A program made the position numbers and the translations under genes. Source: Cohnella panacarvi Gsoil 349 (lineage in GTDB: Bacteria > Bacillota > Bacilli > Paenibacillales > Paenibacillaceae). From it: a DNA stretch of 64,000 nt. Positions within the stretch are counted from its first letter, which is position 1, and each line of letters starts with the position of its first letter. Shown in pieces: positions 1-7,349 of this stretch. The notes under the pieces are model-generated. The model ran no database searches. It was not told the origin of the DNA and saw only the letters and a list, made by a program, of their open reading frames with translations. Location of the stretch: assembly GCF_000515335.1 (NCBI RefSeq), contig NZ_KI911563.1, positions 4,040,734 through 4,104,733 of the forward strand, given 5' to 3'.

Positions 1-2
1 TT

Positions 3-128
3 ATCGCGTTCAAGGGCGGCCAAGAGGTTGTCCGGTTCGTCAGCAAGCTCCGCAAGACGCGCGAGGAGATCGAGCAGTTCCTGGACCGCGCGGTGGCGGT
101 ATCGAACGAATTGCCCTCCCAGGCTTGA
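3..128 (+). CDS. C-terminal end of an unidentified protein (cut by window edge)
   Basis: An open frame enters from the left edge and stops with TGA at 126-128, giving about 41 residues that begin [10 protein letters not shown] and end NELPSQA. The stretch is charged and probably helical ([13 protein letters not shown]). Codon use is GC-rich at third positions like the neighbouring genes, which supports it being coding. Too little remains to assign a family. Confidence 0.5.
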   Translation: MAFKGGQEVVRFVSKLRKTREEIEQFLDRAVAVSNELPSQA

Positions 129-311
129 GCGGATTCGACAGGAAACTGAATAAGAAGGCTATAATCCCATGGCTACATGTGAGCTTCGCGGCTCCATGTG
201 GTTTTTTTGTAAGTCGCCAAACCTCGATTCGTTAATCCATCGCTTGTTATTGCTTTTGTTTTTTTGATAAACTGATCTTGCATGGCACAAACTAAGTGTC
301 GGCATTATCAT

Positions 312-329
312 TTTGACACATGTGTCAAA
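312..329. promoter_or_regulatory. 18-bp perfect palindrome upstream of hmoA
   Basis: TTTGACACATGTGTCAAA is a perfect inverted repeat ending 21 bases before the hmoA start and just upstream of its Shine-Dalgarno site. A site of this form in this position is typical of a dimeric repressor operator. The cognate regulator cannot be named; the sequence is not a clear Fur box. Confidence 0.5.
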
Positions 330-350
330 TATAAGAAGGGGAGGATAAGA

Positions 351-683
351 ATGATCGTCGTCACGAACAGAATTAAAGTGAAAAAAGGAATGGGTGCGGC
401 AATGGCGCCGAGTTTTACAGCGCCAGGTCCGCTAGACACTTTCGAAGGCTTCGTGAAAGTAGAAGTTTTGTTGACACAGAACTTAACCGATTATGATGAG
501 TTAAACGTAAATATGTACTGGGAAACCGCGGATTCCTTTACAGCCTGGAGGAATAGCGATGCCTTTAAATCGGCGCACAAACGTCCTGAGCCGGGCTCAG
601 AGTCAGCAAGTAAAGAATCTCCCGTATTGGGAAGCGAGATCATTACGTACGAAGTGGCATCTCTAAAAGAAATTGCCAAATAA
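351..683 (+). CDS. hmoA: Heme-degrading monooxygenase, HmoA/IsdG-like (ABM fold)
   Basis: The product is 110 residues, the usual size for antibiotic-biosynthesis-monooxygenase-fold heme oxygenases. It opens MIVVTNRIKVKKG and has the family pattern of a GF strand near residue 34, a WE motif (MYWETADSF) near 62 and a W-x-NSDAFKSAHKR helix near 70-80, where the heme-contacting histidine lies in relatives. These enzymes open the heme ring in the cytoplasm to release iron. ATG 351 was chosen because GGGGAGG lies 7 bases upstream; an upstream in-frame ATG at 282 has no such site. A palindrome at 312-329 may control it. The gene stands alone. HmoA versus HmoB type is inferred from length and similarity. 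Confidence 0.8.
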   Translation: MIVVTNRIKVKKGMGAAMAPSFTAPGPLDTFEGFVKVEVLLTQNLTDYDELNVNMYWETADSFTAWRNSDAFKSAHKRPEPGSESASKESPVLGSEIITYEVASLKEIAK

Positions 684-818
684 CAATGCCAAGACAGGGT
701 CGCAAGGCTATGTTTCGCGTCGCTGTATGGCAACCAGTCGCCGGGAATAAACCGGCGGCCGGTTGCGGCAAATGGAACTGATCGAGAGTGAAAAACGAAT
801 TGAAGGAGCGGAAATCAT

Positions 819-1208
819 TTGTCAAACTACGCGAAATGGCTGATTCGTATATCGGCAGTGTATTCCTTGATCGGCGCGATGATCGGATCGGATCTGGCGG
901 GGAGAAAAGATTATTCCATGGTTCCAGGCCACGCCCATATTCTGGTGGTCGGCTGGTTAACCCTTTTCGCATACGGTATTTTTTATTATGTGTTCAAAGA
1001 AGTCAGCATGAAGAGAACGGCTAAGCTGCACGCATGGACCAGTCTGATCGGCGGCGGTCTTATGCCGCTTAGTATGCTTATTTACTATAAAAACGAGACC
1101 ACGCTCACCACGATTTTGTTTATTTCGACCGCATCCATCTTGCTCCTGGGCATCATTCTCTTCACGACCCTGGTATTTTTCGATAAAAAAGTATTTGCTC
1201 GCAACTAG
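819..1208 (+). CDS. Small four-helix membrane protein with GHAH motif
   Basis: The product is 129 residues with four predicted membrane helices, at about 7-25, 40-60, 72-90 and 97-120. The second helix contains GHAHILVVGW, a histidine pattern seen in small Firmicute membrane proteins often labelled cytochrome-c-oxidase-like. That pattern may mark distant relation to heme-copper oxidase subunit I, but one helix is not enough to prove heme binding. The start is TTG 819, preceded by GGAGCGG at 7 bases. The gene lies alone between hmoA and a bidirectional terminator at 1229-1264. Function unknown. Confidence 0.6.
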   Translation: MSNYAKWLIRISAVYSLIGAMIGSDLAGRKDYSMVPGHAHILVVGWLTLFAYGIFYYVFKEVSMKRTAKLHAWTSLIGGGLMPLSMLIYYKNETTLTTILFISTASILLLGIILFTTLVFFDKKVFARN

Positions 1209-1228
1209 TTGCGGCATCGAAGCTGGTA

Positions 1229-1264
1229 AAACGAGGTCTCGCGGATGATTGCGAGACCTCGTTT
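1229..1264. terminator. Bidirectional intrinsic terminator between convergent genes
   Basis: AAACGAGGTCTCGC at 1229-1242 pairs perfectly with GCGAGACCTCGTTT at 251-264 of that kilobase (1251-1264), with an 8-base loop. A-rich and T-rich flanks allow it to work for the membrane-protein gene on the left and the glycosyltransferase on the right. Confidence 0.85.
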
Positions 1265-1292
1265 GTTTGGTTATGAACTTCGTTACGGAATG

Positions 1293-2660
1293 CTATCTCG
1301 CTCGCGCACGTCGGGTATATCTACGCGCGCGAACGCCCCTTCGAAACTTTCCTCTCCGAAGTCGCAAGCGCCGTCTGCCGCGACCGATTCGCAGCAAGCG
1401 TCTCGTTCTCCGGCTTCGCCTTTTTCCCCGCCTGACCACCCTTCTGCGCCAACGTCCTCTCTTGCCTTTGCGCAGCTTCCGTCTTCTTCGTCTAGTTCTC
1501 CCTCGGACGTCGTCTATGCTCGGCAAGCCGCGGCGAACGCTCTCCTTCGCGGCCGTAGCCGCAAGACGCCAATACTCGTCTGCCACTAGACTCCAGTCGA
1601 ACGAAGCTCCTTTATTCCGAGAACGGGCTTCGATTTGACGCCTGGCGTTGGCATCGCCGATCAAGTCGGACCATTGAGAGGCGATCGCAGCGACGTCTCC
1701 GAACGGAACCAGGATGCCCGTGCCGTCGCCAAGCAGCTCCTGCGCGTATATTGTCGGCGTCGATAGGATCGGTTTTCCCGTCCGCGCGGCATAGGTGAGG
1801 GTTGCGCTGGCGAATGCGAAGTTCACGTCGCCGTGCGGGCTCAAATAAATGTCTGCGGCCGTCAGCCGGTGAAGCAAATCCTGCTGAGAATGAAACACGG
1901 GCATGAAGTGGACGTGCCGGCCAAGACCGAGCTCGTGAGCGCGAGCTTGCAGCCGACTGTAATAGCCTGCGGATTCGGCGTTGTCCGGATGCGGTTCGCC
2001 GACGATCCAGTATAGGACTTGGGGGTGCGAAGCCGCTACGGTAGGAAGGGCGTCCAGCGCGAATTCGATGCCTTTGTTCGGATTCAGCAAGCCGAACGTC
2101 ATCGCGACGACGTGATCGGACACGCCGTACGCGGCGCGCAATGCATCGCGGTTGACCGAAGCGTTGTCGGGAGCGCCGAGCGGGATGTACGCGGTCCTCT
2201 CCGGCGCGCCTCCGAAGCTAGGCAGGAGAGCTTGCCCGTGCCGCGTGGCGGTTACGGTGAAGTTGCTCATGGCGGCAATCCTGCCCACGATCGCAGCGCG
2301 CGGCTCGACCGGCGCGGTATCCAGCGTATGGATAACGGTTATGACCGGCTTCCTCAGGTTGGCGATCAAGTCCAATACCCACTCCCCGCCGATGCCCCCG
2401 TACAGTCCGAATTCGTGCTGGACGACGACGACGTCCCATCGCGAGCCGTTGATCGCATTCGCCACAGCCGAGTAATCCGGACGATGGTCTTTGCGGATGA
2501 GCATGACGACCTCGGGAAGCTGGGGAGTGGCCTCTGTGACGAGAGCCGCGATGCCGACGTTCGTCCGCGACTTGCGCATAAGGGCATGCGCAAGATCGAA
2601 GGCAAACTCTCCGACGCCGCATTTGCGCGGGGGATATGAGCTGACCATGAGTATGTTCAT
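1293..2660 (-). CDS. Glycosyltransferase (GT4/GT-B) with arginine-rich C-terminal tail
   Basis: The product is 455 residues. It opens MNILMVSSYPPRKCGVGEFA, the N-terminal Rossmann strand and glycine loop of GT-B enzymes. GLLNPNKGIEFAL near 195, the second-domain phosphate loop, is followed by a nucleotide-sugar-binding region near 275-310 (DIYLSPHGD). It probably transfers a hexose onto a surface or spore glycan. From about residue 375 the protein turns into an extreme arginine-rich tail of about 75 residues with almost no hydrophobic content. Start: ATG with GGGAGG at 8 bases. It is divergent from the mannose-1-phosphate guanylyltransferase operon, whose own glycosyltransferase has a matching arginine-rich N-terminus. 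Acceptor and sugar are unknown. Confidence 0.85.
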   Translation of the reverse strand: MNILMVSSYPPRKCGVGEFAFDLAHALMRKSRTNVGIAALVTEATPQLPEVVMLIRKDHRPDYSAVANAINGSRWDVVVVQHEFGLYGGIGGEWVLDLIANLRKPVITVIHTLDTAPVEPRAAIVGRIAAMSNFTVTATRHGQALLPSFGGAPERTAYIPLGAPDNASVNRDALRAAYGVSDHVVAMTFGLLNPNKGIEFALDALPTVAASHPQVLYWIVGEPHPDNAESAGYYSRLQARAHELGLGRHVHFMPVFHSQQDLLHRLTAADIYLSPHGDVNFAFASATLTYAARTGKPILSTPTIYAQELLGDGTGILVPFGDVAAIASQWSDLIGDANARRQIEARSRNKGASFDWSLVADEYWRLAATAAKESVRRGLPSIDDVRGRTRRRRRKLRKGKRGRWRRRVVRRGKRRSRRTRRLLRIGRGRRRLRLRRGKFRRGVRARRYTRRARAR

Positions 2661-2878
2661 CGGTATATCCTCCCGTTATTTTACGAATGTGTATTTTGTA
2701 TGATATGTGCCGTGCGCGCAATGTCTTGGACCAATACCCTTCCGTTTTTCCGCGCTCCATTTTTTGACGATAGAGGTGTTCGTCCATTCCTTCGCGGAGG
2801 GCAGTCCATAAGATAGAGAGGAATTGGCATCTTTAGACACCGTATAAGGCCGGAAGGCCGATTGGAGCTGAACGCGTT
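2661..2878. promoter_or_regulatory. Divergent promoter region of the glycan cluster
   Basis: This 218-base spacer separates two divergent glycan transcripts. On the minus strand, CATATCATA fits the sigma-K -10 pattern CATANNNTA, with an AC dinucleotide 15 bases upstream. That would suit a late-sporulation coat or exosporium glycan cluster, but the pattern is short and easily met by chance. No strong vegetative promoter was seen. Confidence 0.25.
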
Positions 2879-3904
2879 GTGAAGATCGTCATAATGGCCG
2901 GCGGCAAGGGGAATCGGCTATGGCCCAAAAGCGCGAGCGGCAAGCCGAAGCAATTCATCGCCTTGAATTCCGATGAGACGATGCTGCAGACGACATACCG
3001 CAGCTTGGCGCGATACTTGGGCAGGGAGAAGCTGTACGTCGCCACGGCGGCCCAATACCTTGCATTGGTCCAAGAGCAGCTTCCGGAACTTGATCCGGCA
3101 AGGCTGATCGTCGAGCCTCTGCAGCGCGACACCGCCCCGTGCATCGCCCTCGCTGCGCTTCGGTTCGTTCGCGAAGGCGACGACGAGGCTATCGTCACGA
3201 TGCCCGCCGATCATCTGATTCCCGATACGAGGGCGTTGGTCGCGAAGCTTGCCGAAGCCGAGGTCCATGCGGAAGCGGGCGAAGCGATCGTTACGCTCGG
3301 CGTCGTCCCGAATCGTCCCGAGACGAATTACGGATACATCCATACGGGCGACGAAGGCGGCAGCGCGATGAAGGTGAGAGCATTCTTGGAGAAACCGAGC
3401 AAGGAGCGCGCCGAGGAATGGATAAGCATGCAAGGCGTGTATTGGAACAGCGGAATCTGCGTCTGGAAGCCTTCGACGATCGCTTCCGCGATGGAGCGGT
3501 ATCAGCCGTCGATCTGGTATCCGCTGCTCGAGGCGAAAGCGATAGACGAGTCCGTATACGAGAAGCTTCCGAGAATATCGATCGATTACGCCGTCTTGGA
3601 AAAGTCCGAGCATACTTACTGCATTCCCGTCAGCTTCGATTGGGACGACCTCGGGACGTGGCAATCGCTGGAGCGGATCGGCCAGACGGACGCGTCCGGT
3701 AACATCGCGATCGGTGACGTCCTATTCGCCGAAGCATCGAACAGCATCGTCTATGCCGATATGCGGCAAGCGATCATTCTAGGAGTCGACGATCTGATCG
3801 TCGTCGCGACCGATGAAGGCTTGCTCGTATGTCATAAATCCAAAGAGCCGCTTCTGAAGAAGTACGTACAGCAATTGGATAACGAAGAAGGAGGCGCGCG
3901 TTAA
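2879..3904 (+). CDS. manC: Mannose-1-phosphate guanylyltransferase
   Basis: The enzyme makes GDP-mannose from mannose-1-phosphate and GTP. The 341-residue protein begins with the nucleotidyltransferase signature MAGGKGNRLWPKS (residues 6-18), followed by KPKQF. It has DTAPCIALAA near 85, MPADHLIP near 108 and the sugar-binding stretch FLEKPSKERA near 168-177. It lacks the C-terminal isomerase domain of bifunctional enzymes, as usual for the short form. Start is GTG 2879, with GGAG about 11 bases upstream. It is followed after two bases by the GMD/RMD-family gene and then a glycosyltransferase, so the three form one operon from GDP-mannose to a transferred deoxy sugar. The symbol is by family analogy. 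Confidence 0.9.
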   Translation: MKIVIMAGGKGNRLWPKSASGKPKQFIALNSDETMLQTTYRSLARYLGREKLYVATAAQYLALVQEQLPELDPARLIVEPLQRDTAPCIALAALRFVREGDDEAIVTMPADHLIPDTRALVAKLAEAEVHAEAGEAIVTLGVVPNRPETNYGYIHTGDEGGSAMKVRAFLEKPSKERAEEWISMQGVYWNSGICVWKPSTIASAMERYQPSIWYPLLEAKAIDESVYEKLPRISIDYAVLEKSEHTYCIPVSFDWDDLGTWQSLERIGQTDASGNIAIGDVLFAEASNSIVYADMRQAIILGVDDLIVVATDEGLLVCHKSKEPLLKKYVQQLDNEEGGAR

Positions 3905-3906
3905 AA

Positions 3907-4881
3907 ATGAAGGCACTGGTGACGGGGATTTCCGGATTCGTGGGAAGTCATATGGCAGAGTTCTTGCTTGGCAAAGGGGTCGAGGTCGTCGGCACGATCC
4001 GCAACCGCAGCCGCATGAACCATATCGAGTCGATCGCCAAGGAGCTGCATCTGGTCGAGTGCGAGCTGCGCGATCCGTTTTCCGTCGAGACGCTGATTCA
4101 ATCGGAGAAGCCCGATTATATTTTTCACCTGGCCGCCCAAAGCTTCGTGCCGACTTCCTGGAATTCGCCCATGGATACGATCGCCAATAATATCGCGGGC
4201 CAGTTGAACTTACTCGAGGCGGTTCGTCGTTACGACGTGCCGGCTAGAATCCAGATCGCATGCTCGAGCGAGGAGTACGGTCACGTCGAAAGCCATGAAG
4301 CGCCGATCCGCGAGACGAATCCGCTTCGTCCGTTAAGCCCCTACGCGATCAGCAAGGTGGCGCAGGACTATTTGGGTTATCAATACTTTAAGAGCTACGG
4401 GTTGCGCGTCGTCCGAACGAGAACGTTCAATCATACCGGCCCGCGCAGAGGCGAACAGTTCGTAACGTCCAACTTCGCCAAGCAGATCGCCGATATCGAG
4501 AAAGGACTGAAGCCGCCCGTTATTTACGTCGGAAACCTGGAAGCGAAGCGGGACTTTACCGACGTTCGCGACGTCGTGCGGGCCTATTGGCTCGCGCTAG
4601 AGAAGGGAGCGCCGGGAGAAGCGTACAACATCGCTTCGGGTACCTGCTGGTCGATCGCGGATATGCTTCGGTTGCTTCTATCGTTTAGCGAAGTCAAGAT
4701 CGAAATCCGGCAAGATCCTGCCCGCATGCGCCCATCGGACGTGGAGTTGCTGCTCGGCAACTACGATCTGTTCCATGATGCGACCGGTTGGAGCCCGGAA
4801 ATTCCGTTCGAGCGCACGATGGAAGATTTGCTGAACTATTGGCGGTCGCAACCGCAGCCGCACGTCGAGCAAGGTGCTTGA
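3907..4881 (+). CDS. GDP-mannose 4,6-dehydratase / GDP-6-deoxymannose reductase family SDR (GMD/RMD)
   Basis: This 324-residue extended short-chain dehydrogenase begins with an NAD(P)-binding GISGFVGSH loop (residues 7-15). It carries the SSEEYG active-site strand near 119 and the catalytic YAISK (about 146-150). RTFNHTGP, VGNLEAKRDFTDVRDV and the late DPARMRPSD and FHDATGW stretches resemble the reductase branch (RMD, which makes GDP-D-rhamnose) more than classical dehydratases, which carry NHESP. No separate dehydratase is in the window, so either it acts on an intermediate made elsewhere or it is bifunctional. D-rhamnose is known from S-layer glycans of related bacilli. It is translationally coupled to the glycosyltransferase that follows. 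Confidence 0.8.
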   Translation: MKALVTGISGFVGSHMAEFLLGKGVEVVGTIRNRSRMNHIESIAKELHLVECELRDPFSVETLIQSEKPDYIFHLAAQSFVPTSWNSPMDTIANNIAGQLNLLEAVRRYDVPARIQIACSSEEYGHVESHEAPIRETNPLRPLSPYAISKVAQDYLGYQYFKSYGLRVVRTRTFNHTGPRRGEQFVTSNFAKQIADIEKGLKPPVIYVGNLEAKRDFTDVRDVVRAYWLALEKGAPGEAYNIASGTCWSIADMLRLLLSFSEVKIEIRQDPARMRPSDVELLLGNYDLFHDATGWSPEIPFERTMEDLLNYWRSQPQPHVEQGA

Positions 4882-4882
4882 C

Positions 4883-6259
4883 ATGGCGGGAACAACGGCG
4901 GTAAGAGGCCGGAGGAACCGGCGCAGGCGTCGGAAGCCTGGAAGCGCGTCGGCCCGGGGGAGGCTAGCGGCGAGAGGCCGTCATAGACCGAGCAGGCACA
5001 GCCGATTCGCGCGGCGTCATAGAGTACCGAGGAGATCGGCGAGCGCAAGAAGGAGGCGCCGGTTCCCGGCCGCTCCGAAAGCGGCGCCGGAGATGGAGAC
5101 GGAGAGGCTTCATGCGGAATGGCAACGCGCGCAAAAAGCCGCGGAGGAAGCCGGCGAGCTGGGCATCAATCTCATCGGCTTTTCGCGCAGCGAGACCGGA
5201 ATGGGAGAATCGTGCCGACTGGCCGCCAAGGCGATAGAGACGGCCGGTCTTCCGCTTGGGATCATGCACGTCGGCTTGGACAATCTCGTGAATATCGATA
5301 TTTCTTGGGTGCATAAGGAGATCGCGGAACCGCAGTTCAAGACGAATCTGTTCCACATCAACGCGCCGGAGATGCCTCTGGTAACGGATCGATTCGGGGA
5401 GGCCTTGTTCCACGGACGCTTGAATATCGGCTATTGGGCATGGGAGCTGCCGGAGTTTCCGGATGAGTACTTGCACGGATTGCAACGGCTCGACGAGGTA
5501 TGGGTGCCTTCCAAATTCGTAAGGGACAGCATAGCGGCGAAATCGAACGTTCCGACGATCGTCATTCCCCACGGCATTCATATCGAGGAGCTGCCCGAGC
5601 ACTTGAACCGGCGAATGTTCGGGTTGCCGAGCGACCGATTCTTGTTCCTGTGCATGTACGATTCATACAGCATGAAAGCCCGCAAAAATCCGCAAGCCGT
5701 CATCGATGCGTTCCGTAAGCTGACGCTCTCGCATCGCGTTCCGGCGGGACTCGTCGTGAAGATCAATCATCCGAACCCGGGAGAGACGGCCGCCCTGCAA
5801 GAGCAGCTGGACGGCTTGCCTAACGTGACGATAATCGACAAGGTGCTCACCCGAACCGAAGCGAAGGCGCTGATCCGCGCCGCGGATTGCTTCGTTTCGC
5901 TGCATCGCTCCGAAGGATTCGGACTTCCTCTCGCCGAAGCGATGTTCCTCGGCAAGCCGGTCATCGGTACGAACTGGTCGGGCAACGCCGACTTCATGAA
6001 CCCGAACAATTCAGGCGCCGTCAACTTCCGGCTCGTGAACGTCGGCCAAGATTACGGGCCTTATAAAGCGCACCAAATATGGGCCGAGCCGGACATCGAG
6101 CATGCTGCTTATTTAATGGGCAGGACGGTGCTCGACGACGGCTGGCGGCAACAGATCGCCGCGGGCGGAAGACAGACGATACGCACGCATTTCTCGCCGC
6201 AAGTCGTCGGCAACGCCATCAAAGAACGTCTTAGGGCCCGGCGGGCGTTGATAGGTTAG
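4883..6259 (+). CDS. Glycosyltransferase (GT4/GT-B) with arginine-rich N-terminal tail
   Basis: The catalytic part begins near residue 95 (GINLIGFSRSETGMGESCR). It contains VWVPSKFVRDS, VIPHGIH, a second-domain KINHPNPGE stretch and the donor-binding SLHRSEGFGLPLAEAM motif (E-x7-E type) typical of GT4 enzymes. About 75 residues ahead of it are arginine-rich and low complexity, beginning RGRRNRRRRRK. ATG 4883 overlaps the end of the preceding gene (TGACATG) and has AAGG 8 bases upstream; GTG 4874 is an alternative. The protein is 458 residues. It is the last gene of the manC operon and probably transfers the GDP-derived sugar. The basic tail may bind an anionic polymer or membrane, which is inference. 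Confidence 0.85.
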   Translation: MAGTTAVRGRRNRRRRRKPGSASARGRLAARGRHRPSRHSRFARRHRVPRRSASARRRRRFPAAPKAAPEMETERLHAEWQRAQKAAEEAGELGINLIGFSRSETGMGESCRLAAKAIETAGLPLGIMHVGLDNLVNIDISWVHKEIAEPQFKTNLFHINAPEMPLVTDRFGEALFHGRLNIGYWAWELPEFPDEYLHGLQRLDEVWVPSKFVRDSIAAKSNVPTIVIPHGIHIEELPEHLNRRMFGLPSDRFLFLCMYDSYSMKARKNPQAVIDAFRKLTLSHRVPAGLVVKINHPNPGETAALQEQLDGLPNVTIIDKVLTRTEAKALIRAADCFVSLHRSEGFGLPLAEAMFLGKPVIGTNWSGNADFMNPNNSGAVNFRLVNVGQDYGPYKAHQIWAEPDIEHAAYLMGRTVLDDGWRQQIAAGGRQTIRTHFSPQVVGNAIKERLRARRALIG

Positions 6260-6310
6260 CGGAATGATTTCTTCCGCTCATTCCCGAACCCCATTCGGCA
6301 AGGCTACTGT

Positions 6311-6353
6311 TCACATTTGTGACATGGCAATGCTGGATGGGGTTCTGTATAAT
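6311..6353 (+). promoter_or_regulatory. ctaA promoter with TCACA-TT-TGTGA element
   Basis: A -10 TATAAT lies at 6348-6353 with only a weak -35. Upstream, TCACATTTGTGA (6311-6322) is an inverted repeat. Its TTTGTGA half resembles the ResD-type site known from oxygen-controlled Firmicute genes, and ctaA is a ResD target in B. subtilis. The match is suggestive only. Confidence 0.4.
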
Positions 6354-6401
6354 GAGAATTGGCCTCTTTGCGCCTACTTTCACAAGAAATCGGGGATGGG
6401 C

Positions 6402-7349
6402 ATGACCGAAGAAAAATATCGAAAATTGTCACTTCTGACGTGCATCGGCATGTTCCTGGTGCTAATCGCCGGCGTGCTCGTGACGAACACGGGCTCCGAA
6501 CGGGGCTGCGGCACGGACTGGCCGCTATGCAACGGGCGATTCGTTCCGGCATACACGGTGGAATCGATGGTTGAATATACGCATCGCGCGCTTAGCGGTA
6601 TCGTCGGATTGCTGGTCGGCGCCACCTGGATCGCGACGCGCTTCTGGAAGCCCGCGCGCAGCCGCGAAGCGATTCTTTACGCGGACGGCGCGCTGCTGTT
6701 CACCGTCATGCAGGCGGTGCTCGGCGCGATGGCCGTCGTCTGGGAGCAATCTTCCCTCGTGCTTGCGCTTCACTTCGGCATTTCGTTATTCGCTTTCACT
6801 TGCACTTGGCTTCATTACTCGTATGTCAAACGCGGAGGACGGACAAGCACCGCGAGCCATATCGCGCCAATCCCGGCCAAGCTGTTCGCGGCGGTTGTCG
6901 GCGTTATCGTCTATTGCTACGTCGTCATCTATCTCGGCGCGTACATTCGCCACACGAGCTCCGGCGGGGCATGCGAAGGCTGGCCGCTCTGCAACGGGGA
7001 CGTCATTCCGGAGCTGTCCGGCTCGGTCGGCGTCGCTTTCGCCCACCGGATCGCCGCGCTGCTCATGCTCGTGCTCGTATTCGTGCTTATGGCCTTCATA
7101 CGGCGCACGGTCGGGACGGGGTCGGAGCTTGGCTCCATCGCCTCCAAGACGGCGTTCCTCGTCGTGCTGCAGGTGTTAAGCGGCGGCCTGCTGTCGTTGA
7201 CGCTGGACAACGAAGACGTCTATATTTTCACCGGATTAATTCATACGGTTATTATTTCCGCGCTGTTCAGCATGCTTTGCCTGCTCGCCATTCGCACCAG
7301 GCAACTGAGCCGCGCCAACTTGACGGATGGATCGGAGGCTAACCCATGA
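6402..7349 (+). CDS. ctaA: Heme A synthase (COX15/CtaA)
   Basis: The enzyme oxidises heme O to heme A for aa3 oxidases in the membrane. The 315-residue protein has eight predicted membrane helices in two related halves. Each half has a cysteine pair (GCGTDWPLC and GACEGWPLC) and paired histidines: YTHRALSG and LALHFG in the first half, FAHRIAAL and LIHTV in the second. These match the heme-binding pattern of the family. ATG 6402 is chosen because relatives begin a few residues before the first helix, and an upstream in-frame start at 6264 would lie before the promoter. ATG 6396 is an alternative. The stop overlaps the next start by four bases, so it is coupled to the UbiD-family gene. Confidence 0.93.
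   Translation: MTEEKYRKLSLLTCIGMFLVLIAGVLVTNTGSERGCGTDWPLCNGRFVPAYTVESMVEYTHRALSGIVGLLVGATWIATRFWKPARSREAILYADGALLFTVMQAVLGAMAVVWEQSSLVLALHFGISLFAFTCTWLHYSYVKRGGRTSTASHIAPIPAKLFAAVVGVIVYCYVVIYLGAYIRHTSSGGACEGWPLCNGDVIPELSGSVGVAFAHRIAALLMLVLVFVLMAFIRRTVGTGSELGSIASKTAFLVVLQVLSGGLLSLTLDNEDVYIFTGLIHTVIISALFSMLCLLAIRTRQLSRANLTDGSEANP

Noticed and set aside
684..818. Riboswitch between hmoA and the small membrane protein
   Set aside because: Only weak GC-rich pairing (CCGGCGGCCGG region); no known aptamer pattern and no expression platform.
1245..1638. Plus-strand open frames over the end of the glycosyltransferase
   Set aside because: Antisense images of the arginine-rich tail; serine/proline-rich products with no motif.
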